62,304 bases of DNA. Source: Chloroflexota bacterium. Its GTDB lineage: Bacteria > Chloroflexota > Anaerolineae > Caldilineales > Caldilineaceae. The stretch is taken from NCBI GenBank assembly GCA_018969295.1, contig JAGWYN010000025.1:1-62304 (forward strand), given 5' to 3'. Shown here in pieces: positions 26,002 through 36,705 of this stretch; within the stretch, counting starts at the first letter, position 1, and every line of letters starts with the position of its first letter. The translations under genes were made by a program, and so were the position numbers. The notes beneath the pieces are model-generated. The model did no database searches. It was not told where the DNA came from and saw nothing but the letters and a program-made list of their open reading frames with translations.

Positions 26002-26925
26002 GTGGACAACAAAGGAAGCAGTCACCGCATGAATGCAGCAGAGGCGCCCACACTGCGAAAAACAGACCGGACAAAGTTTTTTTTCATCTTGCCTGCAGTG
26101 GTCTGGATCGTCGTTTTTACCCTCTTTCCCCTGCTCTACGCGCTTTACACCAGCTTTTTCAGCTTTCGTTTTGGACGCATCAACCAGTTTGTCGGGGGCA
26201 CCAATTTTATCCGCCTCTTCACCGACGACAACCTGCACAACGGTCTGCGGGTGACGTTGGTCTTTGTGGCCATCACCGTAGCGCTCCAGATGCTGCTCGG
26301 TTTTTCTCTGGCCCTGCTGCTCAATCGCGAGATGCGCGGCAAAAATGTGCTGCGCGCGCTCATGGTCCTCCCGCTTTTTGCCACGCCGGTCGCCATGGGC
26401 TATCTGGGCATCACGTTGTTTTATGAAATCAACGGGCCGATCAACGCGCTGCTGGGCGCGTTGGGCTGGGGTGCAGTCCCCTGGCTCTCCAATCCGTTCT
26501 GGGCTACGGTGGCCATCATGGTGATCGATGTCTGGCAATGGACCCCGTTCGTCTTTCTGGTCTCTCTGGCCGCGCTGCAAGGACTGCCCGCAGACCTCTT
26601 TGAAGCCGCTGAGGTCGACGGCGCTTCCAGCTGGCAGAGCTTTCGCCAGCTGACCCTGCCGCTGATGACCCCGATTCTCTGGCTCATTTTGCTCCTTCGT
26701 CTGGTCGAAGCCTTCAAGGTGTTCGACATCCCCACCAGCCTGACCCTCGGCGGGCCAGGGCGTGCGACCGAGGTCTACAGCCTCTTTACCTACCGCACAG
26801 CGCTGCGCTTCTTCGACCACGGCTACGCCTCCACCCAGGGGTTCTTGCTGTTGCTCATCGTCAGCCTGATCGTCGCATTGATCTTCAGGCAACTCCGCAC
26901 CGTTTATCAAGAAGAGGGGAATTGA
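26002..26925 (+). CDS. Sugar ABC transporter permease, MalF/UgpA type
   Basis: Inner-membrane subunit, 307 aa with six hydrophobic helices. The EAA loop that contacts the ATPase reads EAAEVDGASSWQSFRQLTLP. The GTG at 26002 has GGAG 8 nt upstream; an ATG nine codons later is also in frame. It is followed after 3 bp by the second permease. Confidence 0.9.
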   Translation: MDNKGSSHRMNAAEAPTLRKTDRTKFFFILPAVVWIVVFTLFPLLYALYTSFFSFRFGRINQFVGGTNFIRLFTDDNLHNGLRVTLVFVAITVALQMLLGFSLALLLNREMRGKNVLRALMVLPLFATPVAMGYLGITLFYEINGPINALLGALGWGAVPWLSNPFWATVAIMVIDVWQWTPFVFLVSLAALQGLPADLFEAAEVDGASSWQSFRQLTLPLMTPILWLILLLRLVEAFKVFDIPTSLTLGGPGRATEVYSLFTYRTALRFFDHGYASTQGFLLLLIVSLIVALIFRQLRTVYQEEGN

Positions 26926-26928
26926 CCC

Positions 26929-27774
26929 ATGCGGCGCAAAACTTCACCCGTGCAGCTGATTCTGACCGGCGGCGTGATGGCCTTCGCTCTCCTCTGGGTG
27001 CTCTTCCCCTTCTACTGGGCATTGGTCAATTCGATCAAACAACCCGCCGACACCTTTCGCCCCGGGGCTTGGGTGCCCTTTTGGCAGTTCCAACCGACAC
27101 TCGAACACTGGATTGCCGAACTCTCCATCCTGGAAACCCGCCATGCGCTGCTCAACAGCACGGTGATCGCGCTGGGCGCGGCAACGTTGTCCGTCCTGTT
27201 GGGCACCACGGCCGCGTACGCGCTGGCCCGCTTTCGCTTTGGCAAAAAGGGCAACGCCAATCTCACCACCTGGTTTATTTCACAGCGCATCCTGCCCCCA
27301 GTCGTGGTCGTCATCCCCTTCTTTCTGATCATGCGCCAACTGCAACTGCTCGACAATGTGTTCGCGCTGATGCTGCTCAACGCCACCTTCACACTGCCCT
27401 TCCCCGTGATCATTCTCAGCCAGATGATCCGGGAGCTGCCGAAGGAGCTGGAAGAAGCCGCCTATGTGGATGGCGCCACCGTTTTTCAGGGCTTCCTCCA
27501 GGTCGTGCTGCCGCTCCTGCTGCCCGGACTGGTGGCCACCTGGATTATCTGCATGGCGTTCAGCTGGAACGAATTTCTGCTGGCACTTTCGCTGACCACC
27601 AAATCCGCCATTCCCATGCCGGTGATCATCGCCGGGGCCGAACACACACGCGGGGTGCAGTTCTGGTATGTCGGGGTACGCGTGCTGCTTACCATGCTGC
27701 CCCCGATCGTCTTTGCCCTGCTGGCACAGCGCTATATCATCCGCGGCCTGACGTTGGGGGCAGTCAAAGGGTAA
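26929..27774 (+). CDS. Sugar ABC transporter permease, MalG/UgpE type
   Basis: Second membrane subunit, 281 aa. Six hydrophobic helices, N-terminal FALLWVLFPFYWALVNSIK, and EAA loop EAAYVDGATVFQGFLQVVLP. The C-terminus RGLTLGAVKG is the classic MalG-type end. It forms a heterodimer with the upstream permease. No ATPase or catabolic gene follows; a new promoter begins at 27816. Confidence 0.92.
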   Translation: MRRKTSPVQLILTGGVMAFALLWVLFPFYWALVNSIKQPADTFRPGAWVPFWQFQPTLEHWIAELSILETRHALLNSTVIALGAATLSVLLGTTAAYALARFRFGKKGNANLTTWFISQRILPPVVVVIPFFLIMRQLQLLDNVFALMLLNATFTLPFPVIILSQMIRELPKELEEAAYVDGATVFQGFLQVVLPLLLPGLVATWIICMAFSWNEFLLALSLTTKSAIPMPVIIAGAEHTRGVQFWYVGVRVLLTMLPPIVFALLAQRYIIRGLTLGAVKG

Positions 27775-27815
27775 GCCCCCCTGCCGCTGCAATGCTGCCT
27801 ACCCTTCCTGACAGT

Positions 27816-27844
27816 TTGCACAGAAGAGCCGCTCGGTAGATAAT
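27816..27844 (+). promoter_or_regulatory. Promoter of the small membrane protein gene at 27893
   Basis: TTGCAC, a 17-bp spacer and GATAAT, about 50 nt before the start codon. Confidence 0.5.
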
Positions 27845-27892
27845 GGGAAACAGTTCAAAAATTTTGTCCGAACCATTCCAGCAGGTGTTGAT

Positions 27893-28162
27893 ATGCCCAG
27901 CAATCGAACCGTGCGCCCGGCCAAGGGCCGCAGCGCAGCCAATCCAAGCAACTACAGCCAGCTCTACAAACAGAGCGAACAGAATCTGCTGCAAAGCAGC
28001 GTGCTGGCCGCGCCCGCTGCTGACCCGGCGGGCCCCCAGCGTTCTTCCCATGAGGTCGACTGGAAGAAAGAATATGGGTTTGTCCTCCAGGACCTGCGCC
28101 ACCTGATGGTGATCTCGCTGGCGCTGTTGGCCGTGATCGTCGGGCTGGGTTTCGTCCTCTGA
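27893..28162 (+). CDS. Small protein with C-terminal membrane helix, unknown
   Basis: 89 aa. The first 60 residues are polar (basic N-terminus, Q/S-rich, then VDWKKEYGFVLQDLRHL) and the last 20 form one hydrophobic helix (MVISLALLAVIVGLGFVL), suggesting a tail-anchored protein. AGGTG precedes the ATG and a good promoter lies upstream. I do not recognise a family. It is convergent with the membrane protein at 28176. Confidence 0.6.
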   Translation: MPSNRTVRPAKGRSAANPSNYSQLYKQSEQNLLQSSVLAAPAADPAGPQRSSHEVDWKKEYGFVLQDLRHLMVISLALLAVIVGLGFVL

Positions 28163-28175
28163 CCGCACCCCAGCC

Positions 28176-28829
28176 CTAGCGGCGTCTCACCGGCCAAGAG
28201 GACGCAGCCTCCCCCAACCAGAGCCAGAGCAGGGCATGCATGCCCCAACCGAGCCAAAAGTTGTGGGTATACAAAAAAAGCACCGTGCTGACGACCAACA
28301 CGACGGTTTTGACCACCCGCCGGGGAGCTGTTGGCTGGACAAGCCAGACAGCCGGGAGCAGCAGCAACGCAGCCAGCCAGAGCGCCCAGTACGCTGAGGC
28401 CTCCACCCCCTGCCGGAGCAGCAGTTCGGTCAACAGACCGCGCAAAAAGCCCCAAAAAAACTCTTCTGCCCCCACCGTGCCGACGACCGCCGCCAGGCTG
28501 ACCCCAAAGCGCAAAGGGTCAGGGGCTGCACGCTCTACCGCAGGCCCCCAGAAGAGTCTGGCTGTGGCTGCCAAAGCTGCGCCGACCAGCAGAGAAGCGC
28601 TGCCCAGCCGCAGGCTCGTCTCCCAGTCGATGTAAAAAAGCCCCATCAGCCGGGGAGAGACCCCTCCCAACACCAACGCCCCAAACGGCAGCAGCACCCA
28701 GTAGGCATAGAGCAACACCGCGCGCGCCGGGCGCGACACCAGGGGACGCAGCCCAAAGACCACCATCCCCGTCAACAGCGCCAGCACGCCCCAGAAGCCC
28801 GGCGCATGAAAACTCAAGAACGCATCCAT
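28176..28829 (-). CDS. Multi-pass membrane protein, CPBP (CAAX protease-like) candidate
   Basis: 217 aa from the ATG at 28829 (GGAGGG upstream), with about seven hydrophobic segments. The segment VGAEEFFWGFLRGLL resembles motif 1 of CPBP intramembrane metalloproteases (EE then R), but the Arg is two positions later than usual. A His-containing segment, FWLGWGMHALLWLW, resembles motif 2 or 3. Without alignment this is only a fold suggestion. It is divergent from the dehydratase gene. Confidence 0.55.
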   Translation of the reverse strand: MDAFLSFHAPGFWGVLALLTGMVVFGLRPLVSRPARAVLLYAYWVLLPFGALVLGGVSPRLMGLFYIDWETSLRLGSASLLVGAALAATARLFWGPAVERAAPDPLRFGVSLAAVVGTVGAEEFFWGFLRGLLTELLLRQGVEASAYWALWLAALLLLPAVWLVQPTAPRRVVKTVVLVVSTVLFLYTHNFWLGWGMHALLWLWLGEAASSWPVRRR

Positions 28830-28982
28830 CGCCCTCCATTGTCTACGAAACAGCCCTTTGCAGCAACCTCCGTCCAGCCCAGACAGGCCAATCTCGGCAG
28901 CCACTCCATTTCGGCGCAGAACAGATTTCAGATATACTGAACAAAGAAATTGTACGTGCTTGCTCCAGCTGAGGACACCCTT

Positions 28983-29969
28983 TTGGATTACCCATCTCTC
29001 AACGAAATCCGCAACAATCGAAGCCGGTTGGGCGACATGGTGCGCGAAACCCCGGTCTGGCAGGCCTCGGATACGCTCGTCGGGGCGTCCACGCAGATCT
29101 TTTTCAAGCTGGAGCTCTTTCAATACACTGGGTCGTTCAAGCCGCGCGGGGCGCTGACGGTGATGCTCGACCTGGCAGCAGACGAGCGGGCGCGCGGTGT
29201 GACGGCAGTCAGCGCCGGCAACCACGCCATTGCTGTGGCTTTTTCAGCGCGCCTGCTCGGCACGACTGCCAAGGTCGTCATGCCCAAAAGCGCCAATCGC
29301 TTTCGGGTCGAACGCTGTCGGGCCTATGGAGCTGCGGTCGAGCTGGCCGACGACGTGCAGCAGGCCTTCGCCCGGGCCCAGCAGATCCAGGAGGAAGAGG
29401 GGCGAGTCTTCGTCCACCCGTTCGAGGGGCCGTTGACTGCACTCGGCACGGCGACCGCTGGTCTGGAATTTGCCAGCCAGGTCCCTGCACTGGACGCTGT
29501 CCTCATCCCGATCGGCGGCGGCGGGCTGTGCGCGGGGATGGCCTGCGCCTTCAAACAGCTGCAGCCCGCCTGCCGGGTGATTGGGGTGGAACCCTTTGGC
29601 GCCGATTCGATGTACCGCAGCTTTCAGAACGGCACGCCCTGTGCGATCGACAAGGTGCGCACCATCGCCGACAGCCTGGGGGCTCCGTACGCGCTGCCCT
29701 ACAGCTTTGCGCTCTGCCGACGTTTTGTCGACGACCTGGTGCGGGTCGAAGAGGGCGCCCTGCAGCGTGCCATGCGGCTGCTTTTTGAAGAGCTGAAGCT
29801 GGCAGTTGAGCCGGCCGGCGCGGCAGCAACCGCTGCACTCTGCGAACCGCTGCGCGACGCGCTGGCCGGCCAGCGCGTCGGGGTGATGGTCTGCGGCTCC
29901 AACATCGACCTGGCGACCTTTGCCAGCCAGGCCGCCGCAGAGCCGGCGAGCCAGGGCTCTGCGGACTGA
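28983..29969 (+). CDS. Threonine/serine dehydratase-like PLP enzyme
   Basis: Fold-type II PLP enzyme that would deaminate threonine or serine to the 2-oxo acid. The PLP lysine lies in QYTGSFKPRGAL, followed by VSAGNHAIAVAFSARLLG and the phosphate-binding PIGGGGLCAGM. There is no C-terminal ACT regulatory domain, as in catabolic TdcB or serine racemase-like enzymes. The TTG at 28983 has GAGGA 7 nt upstream; an earlier TTG at 28950, 12 nt after a TATACT box, is possible and would add 11 residues. First gene of a four-gene coupled set. Confidence 0.85.
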   Translation: MDYPSLNEIRNNRSRLGDMVRETPVWQASDTLVGASTQIFFKLELFQYTGSFKPRGALTVMLDLAADERARGVTAVSAGNHAIAVAFSARLLGTTAKVVMPKSANRFRVERCRAYGAAVELADDVQQAFARAQQIQEEEGRVFVHPFEGPLTALGTATAGLEFASQVPALDAVLIPIGGGGLCAGMACAFKQLQPACRVIGVEPFGADSMYRSFQNGTPCAIDKVRTIADSLGAPYALPYSFALCRRFVDDLVRVEEGALQRAMRLLFEELKLAVEPAGAAATAALCEPLRDALAGQRVGVMVCGSNIDLATFASQAAAEPASQGSAD

Positions 29970-29974
29970 AGACG

Positions 29975-30673
29975 ATGCGCCACGATGCCCTCGACCAACT
30001 TTCCAGGGTGCTGCTCCTCCTGGGGCTGGCCGCGCTGGCGGGAATTTTGTGGGTGCTGCTCCCCCTGCTGGCCCCCCTGTTCGGGCTTGGGGGCGACCCG
30101 GGGCTGGTCGTGGCCGCCTGGAACCGTCCCGTGGCGTTGATCAGCGGCCATGCCGGCAACGATTCTGGGGCAGTCTGCACGGCCGCCGACGGCACGGTGA
30201 CCCGCACCGAGGCCGAGATCAACGCCGCCGTCGCCCAGCGGACGGCCGAACGGTTGCGCCGTGCCGGCGCCGATGTGGTGGTGCTCGACGAATACGACGA
30301 ACGGCTCCAGGGGCTGGAAGCCGCCGTGCTGGTCAGCCTCCACGCCGACAGCTGCATCGACGCCAGCGGCTACAAAGCTGCCGTGCACACCTATTCGGTG
30401 ATTCCAGAAACCAACCGCCGCCTGCTCGCCTGTATCGACGCCGCCTACCCGGCCGCTACCGGGCTGGCCTTTCACCCCAACACCGTCACCCACAACATGA
30501 CAGAGTACCATGCCTTCCGGCGCATCGCCGCGACCACCCCGGCCGCCATTTTGGAACTTGGCTTTCTGGGCGGGGATGGCGCCCTGCTGACCGAACAGCC
30601 TGAACTGCCCGCCCGCGGGGTGAGCGATGCCATCCTTTGTTTTTTGAAAGCACAGAGCACCCAAACGCCATGA
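29975..30673 (+). CDS. N-acetylmuramoyl-L-alanine amidase (Amidase_3)
   Basis: Zinc amidase that cleaves the bond between muramic acid and the stem peptide. The 232-aa protein has an N-terminal signal anchor (VLLLLGLAALAGILWVLL) followed by the AmiC-type domain: ISGHAGNDSGAVC (zinc His), TEAEINAAVAQRTAERL (zinc Glu), VSLHADS (zinc His) and AAILELGFLGGD (catalytic Glu). The usual GHGG is GHAG. It starts 5 bp after the dehydratase; its stop overlaps the next start as ATGA. Confidence 0.85.
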   Translation: MRHDALDQLSRVLLLLGLAALAGILWVLLPLLAPLFGLGGDPGLVVAAWNRPVALISGHAGNDSGAVCTAADGTVTRTEAEINAAVAQRTAERLRRAGADVVVLDEYDERLQGLEAAVLVSLHADSCIDASGYKAAVHTYSVIPETNRRLLACIDAAYPAATGLAFHPNTVTHNMTEYHAFRRIAATTPAAILELGFLGGDGALLTEQPELPARGVSDAILCFLKAQSTQTP

Positions 30674-31629
30674 ACTTCCAAATTGAAAGCCTCGATCCTG
30701 CCCAGGCCCACGCGGAATGCCCGCTGCTGGCAGAGCTTTGGAACCGTGCCTTGCCCCCAGAGCAGGCCATCTCGACGGCGTTTGTCCGTTTCAACCTGCT
30801 CCCCTCCATCGGCGTGAGGCGCCAGCTCCTGCTGGCCACCACAGCAGAAGAAGGGCGGGTCGGCTTTGCGATTGCCAGCGCCCTGCAAGGAGAACCAGAG
30901 GTCACTCCTCGCGGCCAAGGCTGGCTCGAAGCCCTGGCCGTGCTGCCCGAACAACAGGGCCAGGGGGTCGGCAGCACGCTGCTCCACCATGCGGAAAGCT
31001 GGCTGGCGGCGCAGCACTGTGCCGCGGCAGCAGTCGGCGGGGGGCCCCGCCCCTTCTGCCCGGGGCTGCCGGACAAAGATACGCCCCCTCCCTTCTGGGC
31101 CCGCCGCGCCTACCAGGCCCGGGGGACAGTCTGGGATCTGACCGCCAACCTGGCAACCTACACCCCGCCGCCCAGACTGCGCGAGCCCCCCTGCGCCGTC
31201 CGCCCGGCCACCCCCCAACAGCAGGAAGATCTGCTGCATTTTTTGCGACGTGAATTTCCAGGGCGCTGGCGTTATGAGGCGGAAAACCTGCTGGCCGACG
31301 GCGGGCGGATCTCTGACTACATGCTGCTCTGGACAGAACGGGGGGTCGACGGCTGCTGCCTGCTCACCTTCCCAGATTCTGGCCGCCCGCTCGAACGCTT
31401 CGCCCCCTTCCAGCTGCCCAAGCCCTGGGGACAGCTGGGATCGATCGGGGTGAGCGCCGACCAGCGGGGCCGCGGCATGGGAACAGCCCTGCTCGACGCT
31501 GGCCTGCGGCGCCTGCACAACAACGGAATCAACGGCTGTGTGATCGACTCGGCGACAGAGGTCGAATTCTACCGCCCCTTTGGCTTTGAAGCTGCTCGGA
31601 CATCCCTGCTGCTGGAGCGCAGCCTATGA
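30670..31629 (+). CDS. Double GNAT-domain N-acetyltransferase
   Basis: 319 aa with two acetyl-CoA-binding GNAT modules. The first has LEALAVLPEQQGQGVGSTLLHHAE (motif A, Q-x-x-G-x-G) and the second LGSIGVSADQRGRGMGTALLDAGLRRL. The substrate cannot be told. The ATG at 30670 overlaps the amidase stop, and its own stop overlaps the glgX start, so four genes appear translationally coupled. Confidence 0.85.
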   Translation: MNFQIESLDPAQAHAECPLLAELWNRALPPEQAISTAFVRFNLLPSIGVRRQLLLATTAEEGRVGFAIASALQGEPEVTPRGQGWLEALAVLPEQQGQGVGSTLLHHAESWLAAQHCAAAAVGGGPRPFCPGLPDKDTPPPFWARRAYQARGTVWDLTANLATYTPPPRLREPPCAVRPATPQQQEDLLHFLRREFPGRWRYEAENLLADGGRISDYMLLWTERGVDGCCLLTFPDSGRPLERFAPFQLPKPWGQLGSIGVSADQRGRGMGTALLDAGLRRLHNNGINGCVIDSATEVEFYRPFGFEAARTSLLLERSL

Positions 31630-33746
31630 ACAACCTCTTTACCCTCCCTGGCCAGAGCTTTCCCATCGGCGCCACGCTGCTCTCCGGCGGGGTCAATTTT
31701 TCGGTCTACTCGCGCAGCGCCACCGCCGTCGAACTCCAGCTCTTCAACACAGTCGACGACAGCCAACCCAGCCAGAGCTTCCTCCTGGACCCCCAGGTCA
31801 ACCGCACCTTTTCCTACTGGCATCTCTTCGTGCCCGACCTGCGCGCCGGCCAGCTCTACGGCTACCGCGCCTATGGCCCCCATGATCCTGGCGCGGGGCT
31901 GCGTTTTGACCCAGCCAAATTGCTGCTCGACCCCTACGGACGCGGGGTGGTGGTGCCCGCCAGCTACAGCCGCCAGGCAGCCACCCAGCCCGACGACAAC
32001 ACCGCCCAGGCCATGAAAAGCGTCGTGGTCGACCCCCATCGCTACAACTGGGAGGGAGACAGCCCGCTGCGGCTGCCCTTCAACCGCACCATCATCTACG
32101 AAATGCATGTGCGCGGCTTTACCCGCCACCCCAACTCCGGCGTCACACCGACCCGCCGCGGGACCTACGCCGGCTTGGTCGAAAAGATTCCCTACCTGCA
32201 GCAGCTGGGCATCACGGCGGTCGAACTGCTGCCGATCTTTCAGTTCGACCCGCAGGATGCCCCGCCCGGACACACCAACTACTGGGGCTACAGCCCGGTC
32301 TCCTTTTTCGCCCCACACCTCCAGTACAGCGTCAGCCAAAACCCGCTGGCAGCCATCGACGAATTTCGGGACATGGTCAAGGCACTGCACCGCGCCGGCA
32401 TCGAGGTGATCCTCGACGTCGCCTACAACCACACGGCTGAAGGAAACGCCCAAGGACCTACCTTCAGCTTTCGAGGCCTCGACAATGACACCTACTATAT
32501 CTTGGAGCCCGAGCGCGACCGCTACGCCAACTACAGCGGGACCGGCAACACCCTCAACGCCAACCAGTCCGTCGTGCGCCGGTTGATTCTGGACAGCCTG
32601 CACTACTGGGTAGAGGAGATGCATGTCGACGGCTTTCGCTTTGACCTGGCCTCGATCCTGTCACGCGACGAAACCGGGACCCCGCTCGCCAGCCCTCCCA
32701 TCCTTTGGGACATCGAAACCGACCCCGTGCTGGCCGGTGTCAAACTGATCGCCGAAGCCTGGGATGCTGCCGGGCTCTATCAGGTCGGCACCTTTCTGGG
32801 CGACCACTGGAAAGAATGGAACGGCCGTTTTCGCGACGACATCCGATCCTTTGTGCGGAGTGACCCCGGGCTGGTGGAGGCGGTCGGCTCCCGCTTTTTT
32901 GCCAGCCCCGACCTCTACGGCGGGGAAAATCTAGGACCCGAACAGAGCATCAATTTCGTCACCTGCCATGACGGCTTCACCCTCAACGACCTGGTCTCCT
33001 ACAACCAAAAACACAACCAGGCCAACGGCGAGGAAAACCGGGACGGACACGACGACAACCGCAGCTGGAACTGCGGCGTAGAAGGGCCCACCCACGACCT
33101 GGTCGTCGAAACCATGCGCGTCCGCCAGATCAAAAATTTCTTTGCGATCACCCTGCTTTCCCTGGGGGTGCCAATGATCCTGATGGGGGACGAGGTGCGG
33201 CGGACCCAGCGGGGCAACAACAATGCCTACTGCCAGGACAACGAAATCAGTTGGTTCGACTGGGATCTGTGCACACGCCACACAGAAGTGCTGGAGTTCG
33301 TCCAGAAGCTGATCCGCTTCCGCAAGGAGGTGAGCATCTTTCAAGACGGGCACGGGCTCAGCTTGAACGAACTGCTCCACTATGCCCGGATCGAATGGCA
33401 CGGCGTCGAGCCCTACAAACCCGACAAACGCTATGAATCGCGCAGCCTGGCTCTGGCCCTGCGGGGAAGCGGCCAGGCGTTTCAGGTAATGGCCAATTTC
33501 TACTGGGAGGCACTCGATTTTGTCCTGCCACGCCCGCCCCGGCGCAGCGCAAGCTGCTGGCGCCAGGTGCTCGACACCGCTCTGCCGGCGCCACAAGATT
33601 TTTACCAGCTCCACGAAGCGCCTGCAATCCCTGATTCGATCTACCGGGTTGCCCCCCGCACTGTCGTGCTGCTGGTCACAGAGATCCACGGCCGCCCACG
33701 CTGGATGCCAGGTCTCACCGCCCGCCAGCCCCATAAATTGCTCTGA
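31626..33746 (+). CDS. glgX: Glycogen debranching enzyme GlgX (GH13, isoamylase type)
   Basis: Hydrolyses alpha-1,6 branches of glycogen limit dextrin. 706 aa: N-terminal CBM48-like domain (GGVNFSVYSRSATAVELQLF), then the GH13 barrel. Catalytic regions are intact: region I DVAYNHTAEGN, region II DGFRFDLAS (nucleophile Asp about 339), region III LIAEAWDAAG (acid Glu about 377) and region IV FVTCHDGFTLNDL. The GlgX signature MHVRGFTRHPNSGV is present. It ends the dehydratase-amidase-GNAT-glgX set. No other glycogen gene lies in the window. Confidence 0.94.
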   Translation: MNNLFTLPGQSFPIGATLLSGGVNFSVYSRSATAVELQLFNTVDDSQPSQSFLLDPQVNRTFSYWHLFVPDLRAGQLYGYRAYGPHDPGAGLRFDPAKLLLDPYGRGVVVPASYSRQAATQPDDNTAQAMKSVVVDPHRYNWEGDSPLRLPFNRTIIYEMHVRGFTRHPNSGVTPTRRGTYAGLVEKIPYLQQLGITAVELLPIFQFDPQDAPPGHTNYWGYSPVSFFAPHLQYSVSQNPLAAIDEFRDMVKALHRAGIEVILDVAYNHTAEGNAQGPTFSFRGLDNDTYYILEPERDRYANYSGTGNTLNANQSVVRRLILDSLHYWVEEMHVDGFRFDLASILSRDETGTPLASPPILWDIETDPVLAGVKLIAEAWDAAGLYQVGTFLGDHWKEWNGRFRDDIRSFVRSDPGLVEAVGSRFFASPDLYGGENLGPEQSINFVTCHDGFTLNDLVSYNQKHNQANGEENRDGHDDNRSWNCGVEGPTHDLVVETMRVRQIKNFFAITLLSLGVPMILMGDEVRRTQRGNNNAYCQDNEISWFDWDLCTRHTEVLEFVQKLIRFRKEVSIFQDGHGLSLNELLHYARIEWHGVEPYKPDKRYESRSLALALRGSGQAFQVMANFYWEALDFVLPRPPRRSASCWRQVLDTALPAPQDFYQLHEAPAIPDSIYRVAPRTVVLLVTEIHGRPRWMPGLTARQPHKLL

Positions 33747-34113
33747 CCGCTCTTCAGGCCGCAGAAAACGTCGGTCCCGTCCGTCAGGTCTGATTCAGGT
33801 GGGCACCCCTCCTTCCCAAACGCCCGCCGCTTGACACCGACTCAAGCGGGTGGGCTTCCGCGTACCACCATCCGCTCGATCCAGAGGCAGCACGGGCGCT
33901 CGGCCGGCTGGGCCAGGCGCTGCTGCTGTACAGCTGTCAGGGCAGATCTGATCGCTGCGACGGGGTGTAGGGAAGGAACCCAGCTGGCGCTGGAAACATG
34001 CTGGTCTGAAGATGGCAGGGTCATTCGCCATGAGGCATCGGGAGGGCAGATGACCCTGCTCTGTCCGGGTAGATTCCTGATTGGAGATTGCTGGAAAGAA
34101 CGTTGCAGCCTAC
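33747..34113 (+). other. Intergenic DNA between glgX and tatA, no gene seen
   Basis: About 370 bp with several short open frames but no recognisable protein, no Shine-Dalgarno with a plausible start, and no strong terminator. It may be the remnant of a lost gene. Confidence 0.4.
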
Positions 34114-34143
34114 TTGCGTCTGCGACAGGCCCTGTTGTACAAT
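34114..34143 (+). promoter_or_regulatory. Promoter of tatA
   Basis: TTGCGT, an 18-bp spacer and TACAAT, about 40 nt before the tatA ATG. Confidence 0.6.
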
Positions 34144-34183
34144 GGGATTGGAAACAGTTAGGTTGTTTACAAGGAGAATTGGT

Positions 34184-34393
34184 ATGCCGTTCAATTTTGG
34201 TCCTGTCGAGCTGCTCCTGATCCTGGTGATCGTCGCCATGCTTTTCGGGGTGGGCAAGCTGCCAGAAGTCTTTGGTGCAGTCGGCAAAGGGATTCGGGAA
34301 TTTCGCAAAGAATCCGGCGTAGAGAAAAAGAATCAAGTCGTCGAAGCGGTCGAAAAGCAGTCCCTTCCCGGGGACTCCGCCCCTCAGGTGTAA
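34184..34393 (+). CDS. tatA: Twin-arginine translocase subunit TatA/TatE
   Basis: Small pore-forming subunit of the Tat export pathway. 69 aa with a single N-terminal helix (GPVELLLILVIVAMLFGVGK), the hinge LPEVFGAVGKGIREFRKE forming the amphipathic helix, and a short polar tail. AAGGAG precedes the ATG. tatC is not in the window. At least one Tat substrate is predicted nearby, the sugar-binding lipoprotein at 47647. Confidence 0.92.
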   Translation: MPFNFGPVELLLILVIVAMLFGVGKLPEVFGAVGKGIREFRKESGVEKKNQVVEAVEKQSLPGDSAPQV

Positions 34394-34473
34394 CGCTGGC
34401 CAGCGGTCTGGCTGCGTTTATTGACCGTCAGATTTCCCCCACCAGGCCATGGCTGGTGGAAAATTGAGAGACA

Positions 34474-34527
34474 GGCAGCTGGCTGTCAGGCAGAAGGCTG
34501 TCAGGCAGCTGGCTGTCAGGCAGAAGG
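34474..34527 (+). repeat. 15-bp minisatellite upstream of secG
   Basis: Unit GGCTGTCAGGCAG plus two alternating bases (CT or AA), about three and a half copies in a row. It lies between tatA and secG in an otherwise non-coding 215-bp gap. Confidence 0.8.
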
Positions 34528-34608
34528 GCGTGCAGCGCCCCCAAAAATAGCTGTGGCTGCGCGGCAGCAATCTGCGCGCCAAAACAGGGCCCAGAAAGAA
34601 GAAAAAAA

Positions 34609-34833
34609 ATGAACCTGATTACCTTTATGATGGTGGCCATGAACATTGTGGCGCTCGCGCTGATCGCGGTGATAGTGGTCCAGGGTCAGACCGGCGCAGG
34701 TTTGGGTGCAGTCTTTGGGGGCGGCGACATCTACCGCACCCGGCGTGGGCTGGAGAAGACGCTCTGGCAACTGACCTTTATCCTGACCGGAATTTTTTTG
34801 TTTCTCTGTCTGATCACGGTGATGGTGAGCTGA
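34609..34833 (+). CDS. secG: Preprotein translocase subunit SecG
   Basis: 74 aa, two helices (the first VAMNIVALALIAVIVVQG, the second WQLTFILTGIFLFLCLITVM) joined by the Gly-rich cytoplasmic loop TGAGLGAVFGGGDIYRTRRG, the diagnostic SecG feature. Auxiliary subunit of SecYEG. A purine-rich AGAAAGAAGAAAAAA stretch precedes the ATG. The export genes tatA and secG are 215 bp apart. Confidence 0.93.
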   Translation: MNLITFMMVAMNIVALALIAVIVVQGQTGAGLGAVFGGGDIYRTRRGLEKTLWQLTFILTGIFLFLCLITVMVS

Positions 34834-34870
34834 GCACCCTGCCGAGCGCTGGCGTTGTGCCGATGGCTGC

Positions 34871-36622
<1,752 letters not shown>

Positions 36623-36653
36623 TTCGTTTGTCGATTTTTTCTGCACAGGCGAT

Positions 36654-36682
36654 TTGACAGCCCACACGCCCTGTGCTATTCT
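36654..36682 (+). promoter_or_regulatory. Promoter of tRNA-Leu
   Basis: TTGACA, a 17-bp spacer and TATTCT, ending 23 bp before the mature tRNA. Confidence 0.75.
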
Positions 36683-36705
36683 AAAGTTAGAAAGTTACAG
36701 AGTAA

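Noticed and set aside
28950..28982. Upstream TTG/GTG starts for the dehydratase.
   Set aside because: The TTG at 28983 has a correctly spaced GAGGA; the upstream start remains an alternative because of the TATACT box.
34421..34612. 63-codon frame across the minisatellite upstream of secG.
   Set aside because: Its sequence is only the translated repeat (QAAGCQAEGCQ); no start signal.
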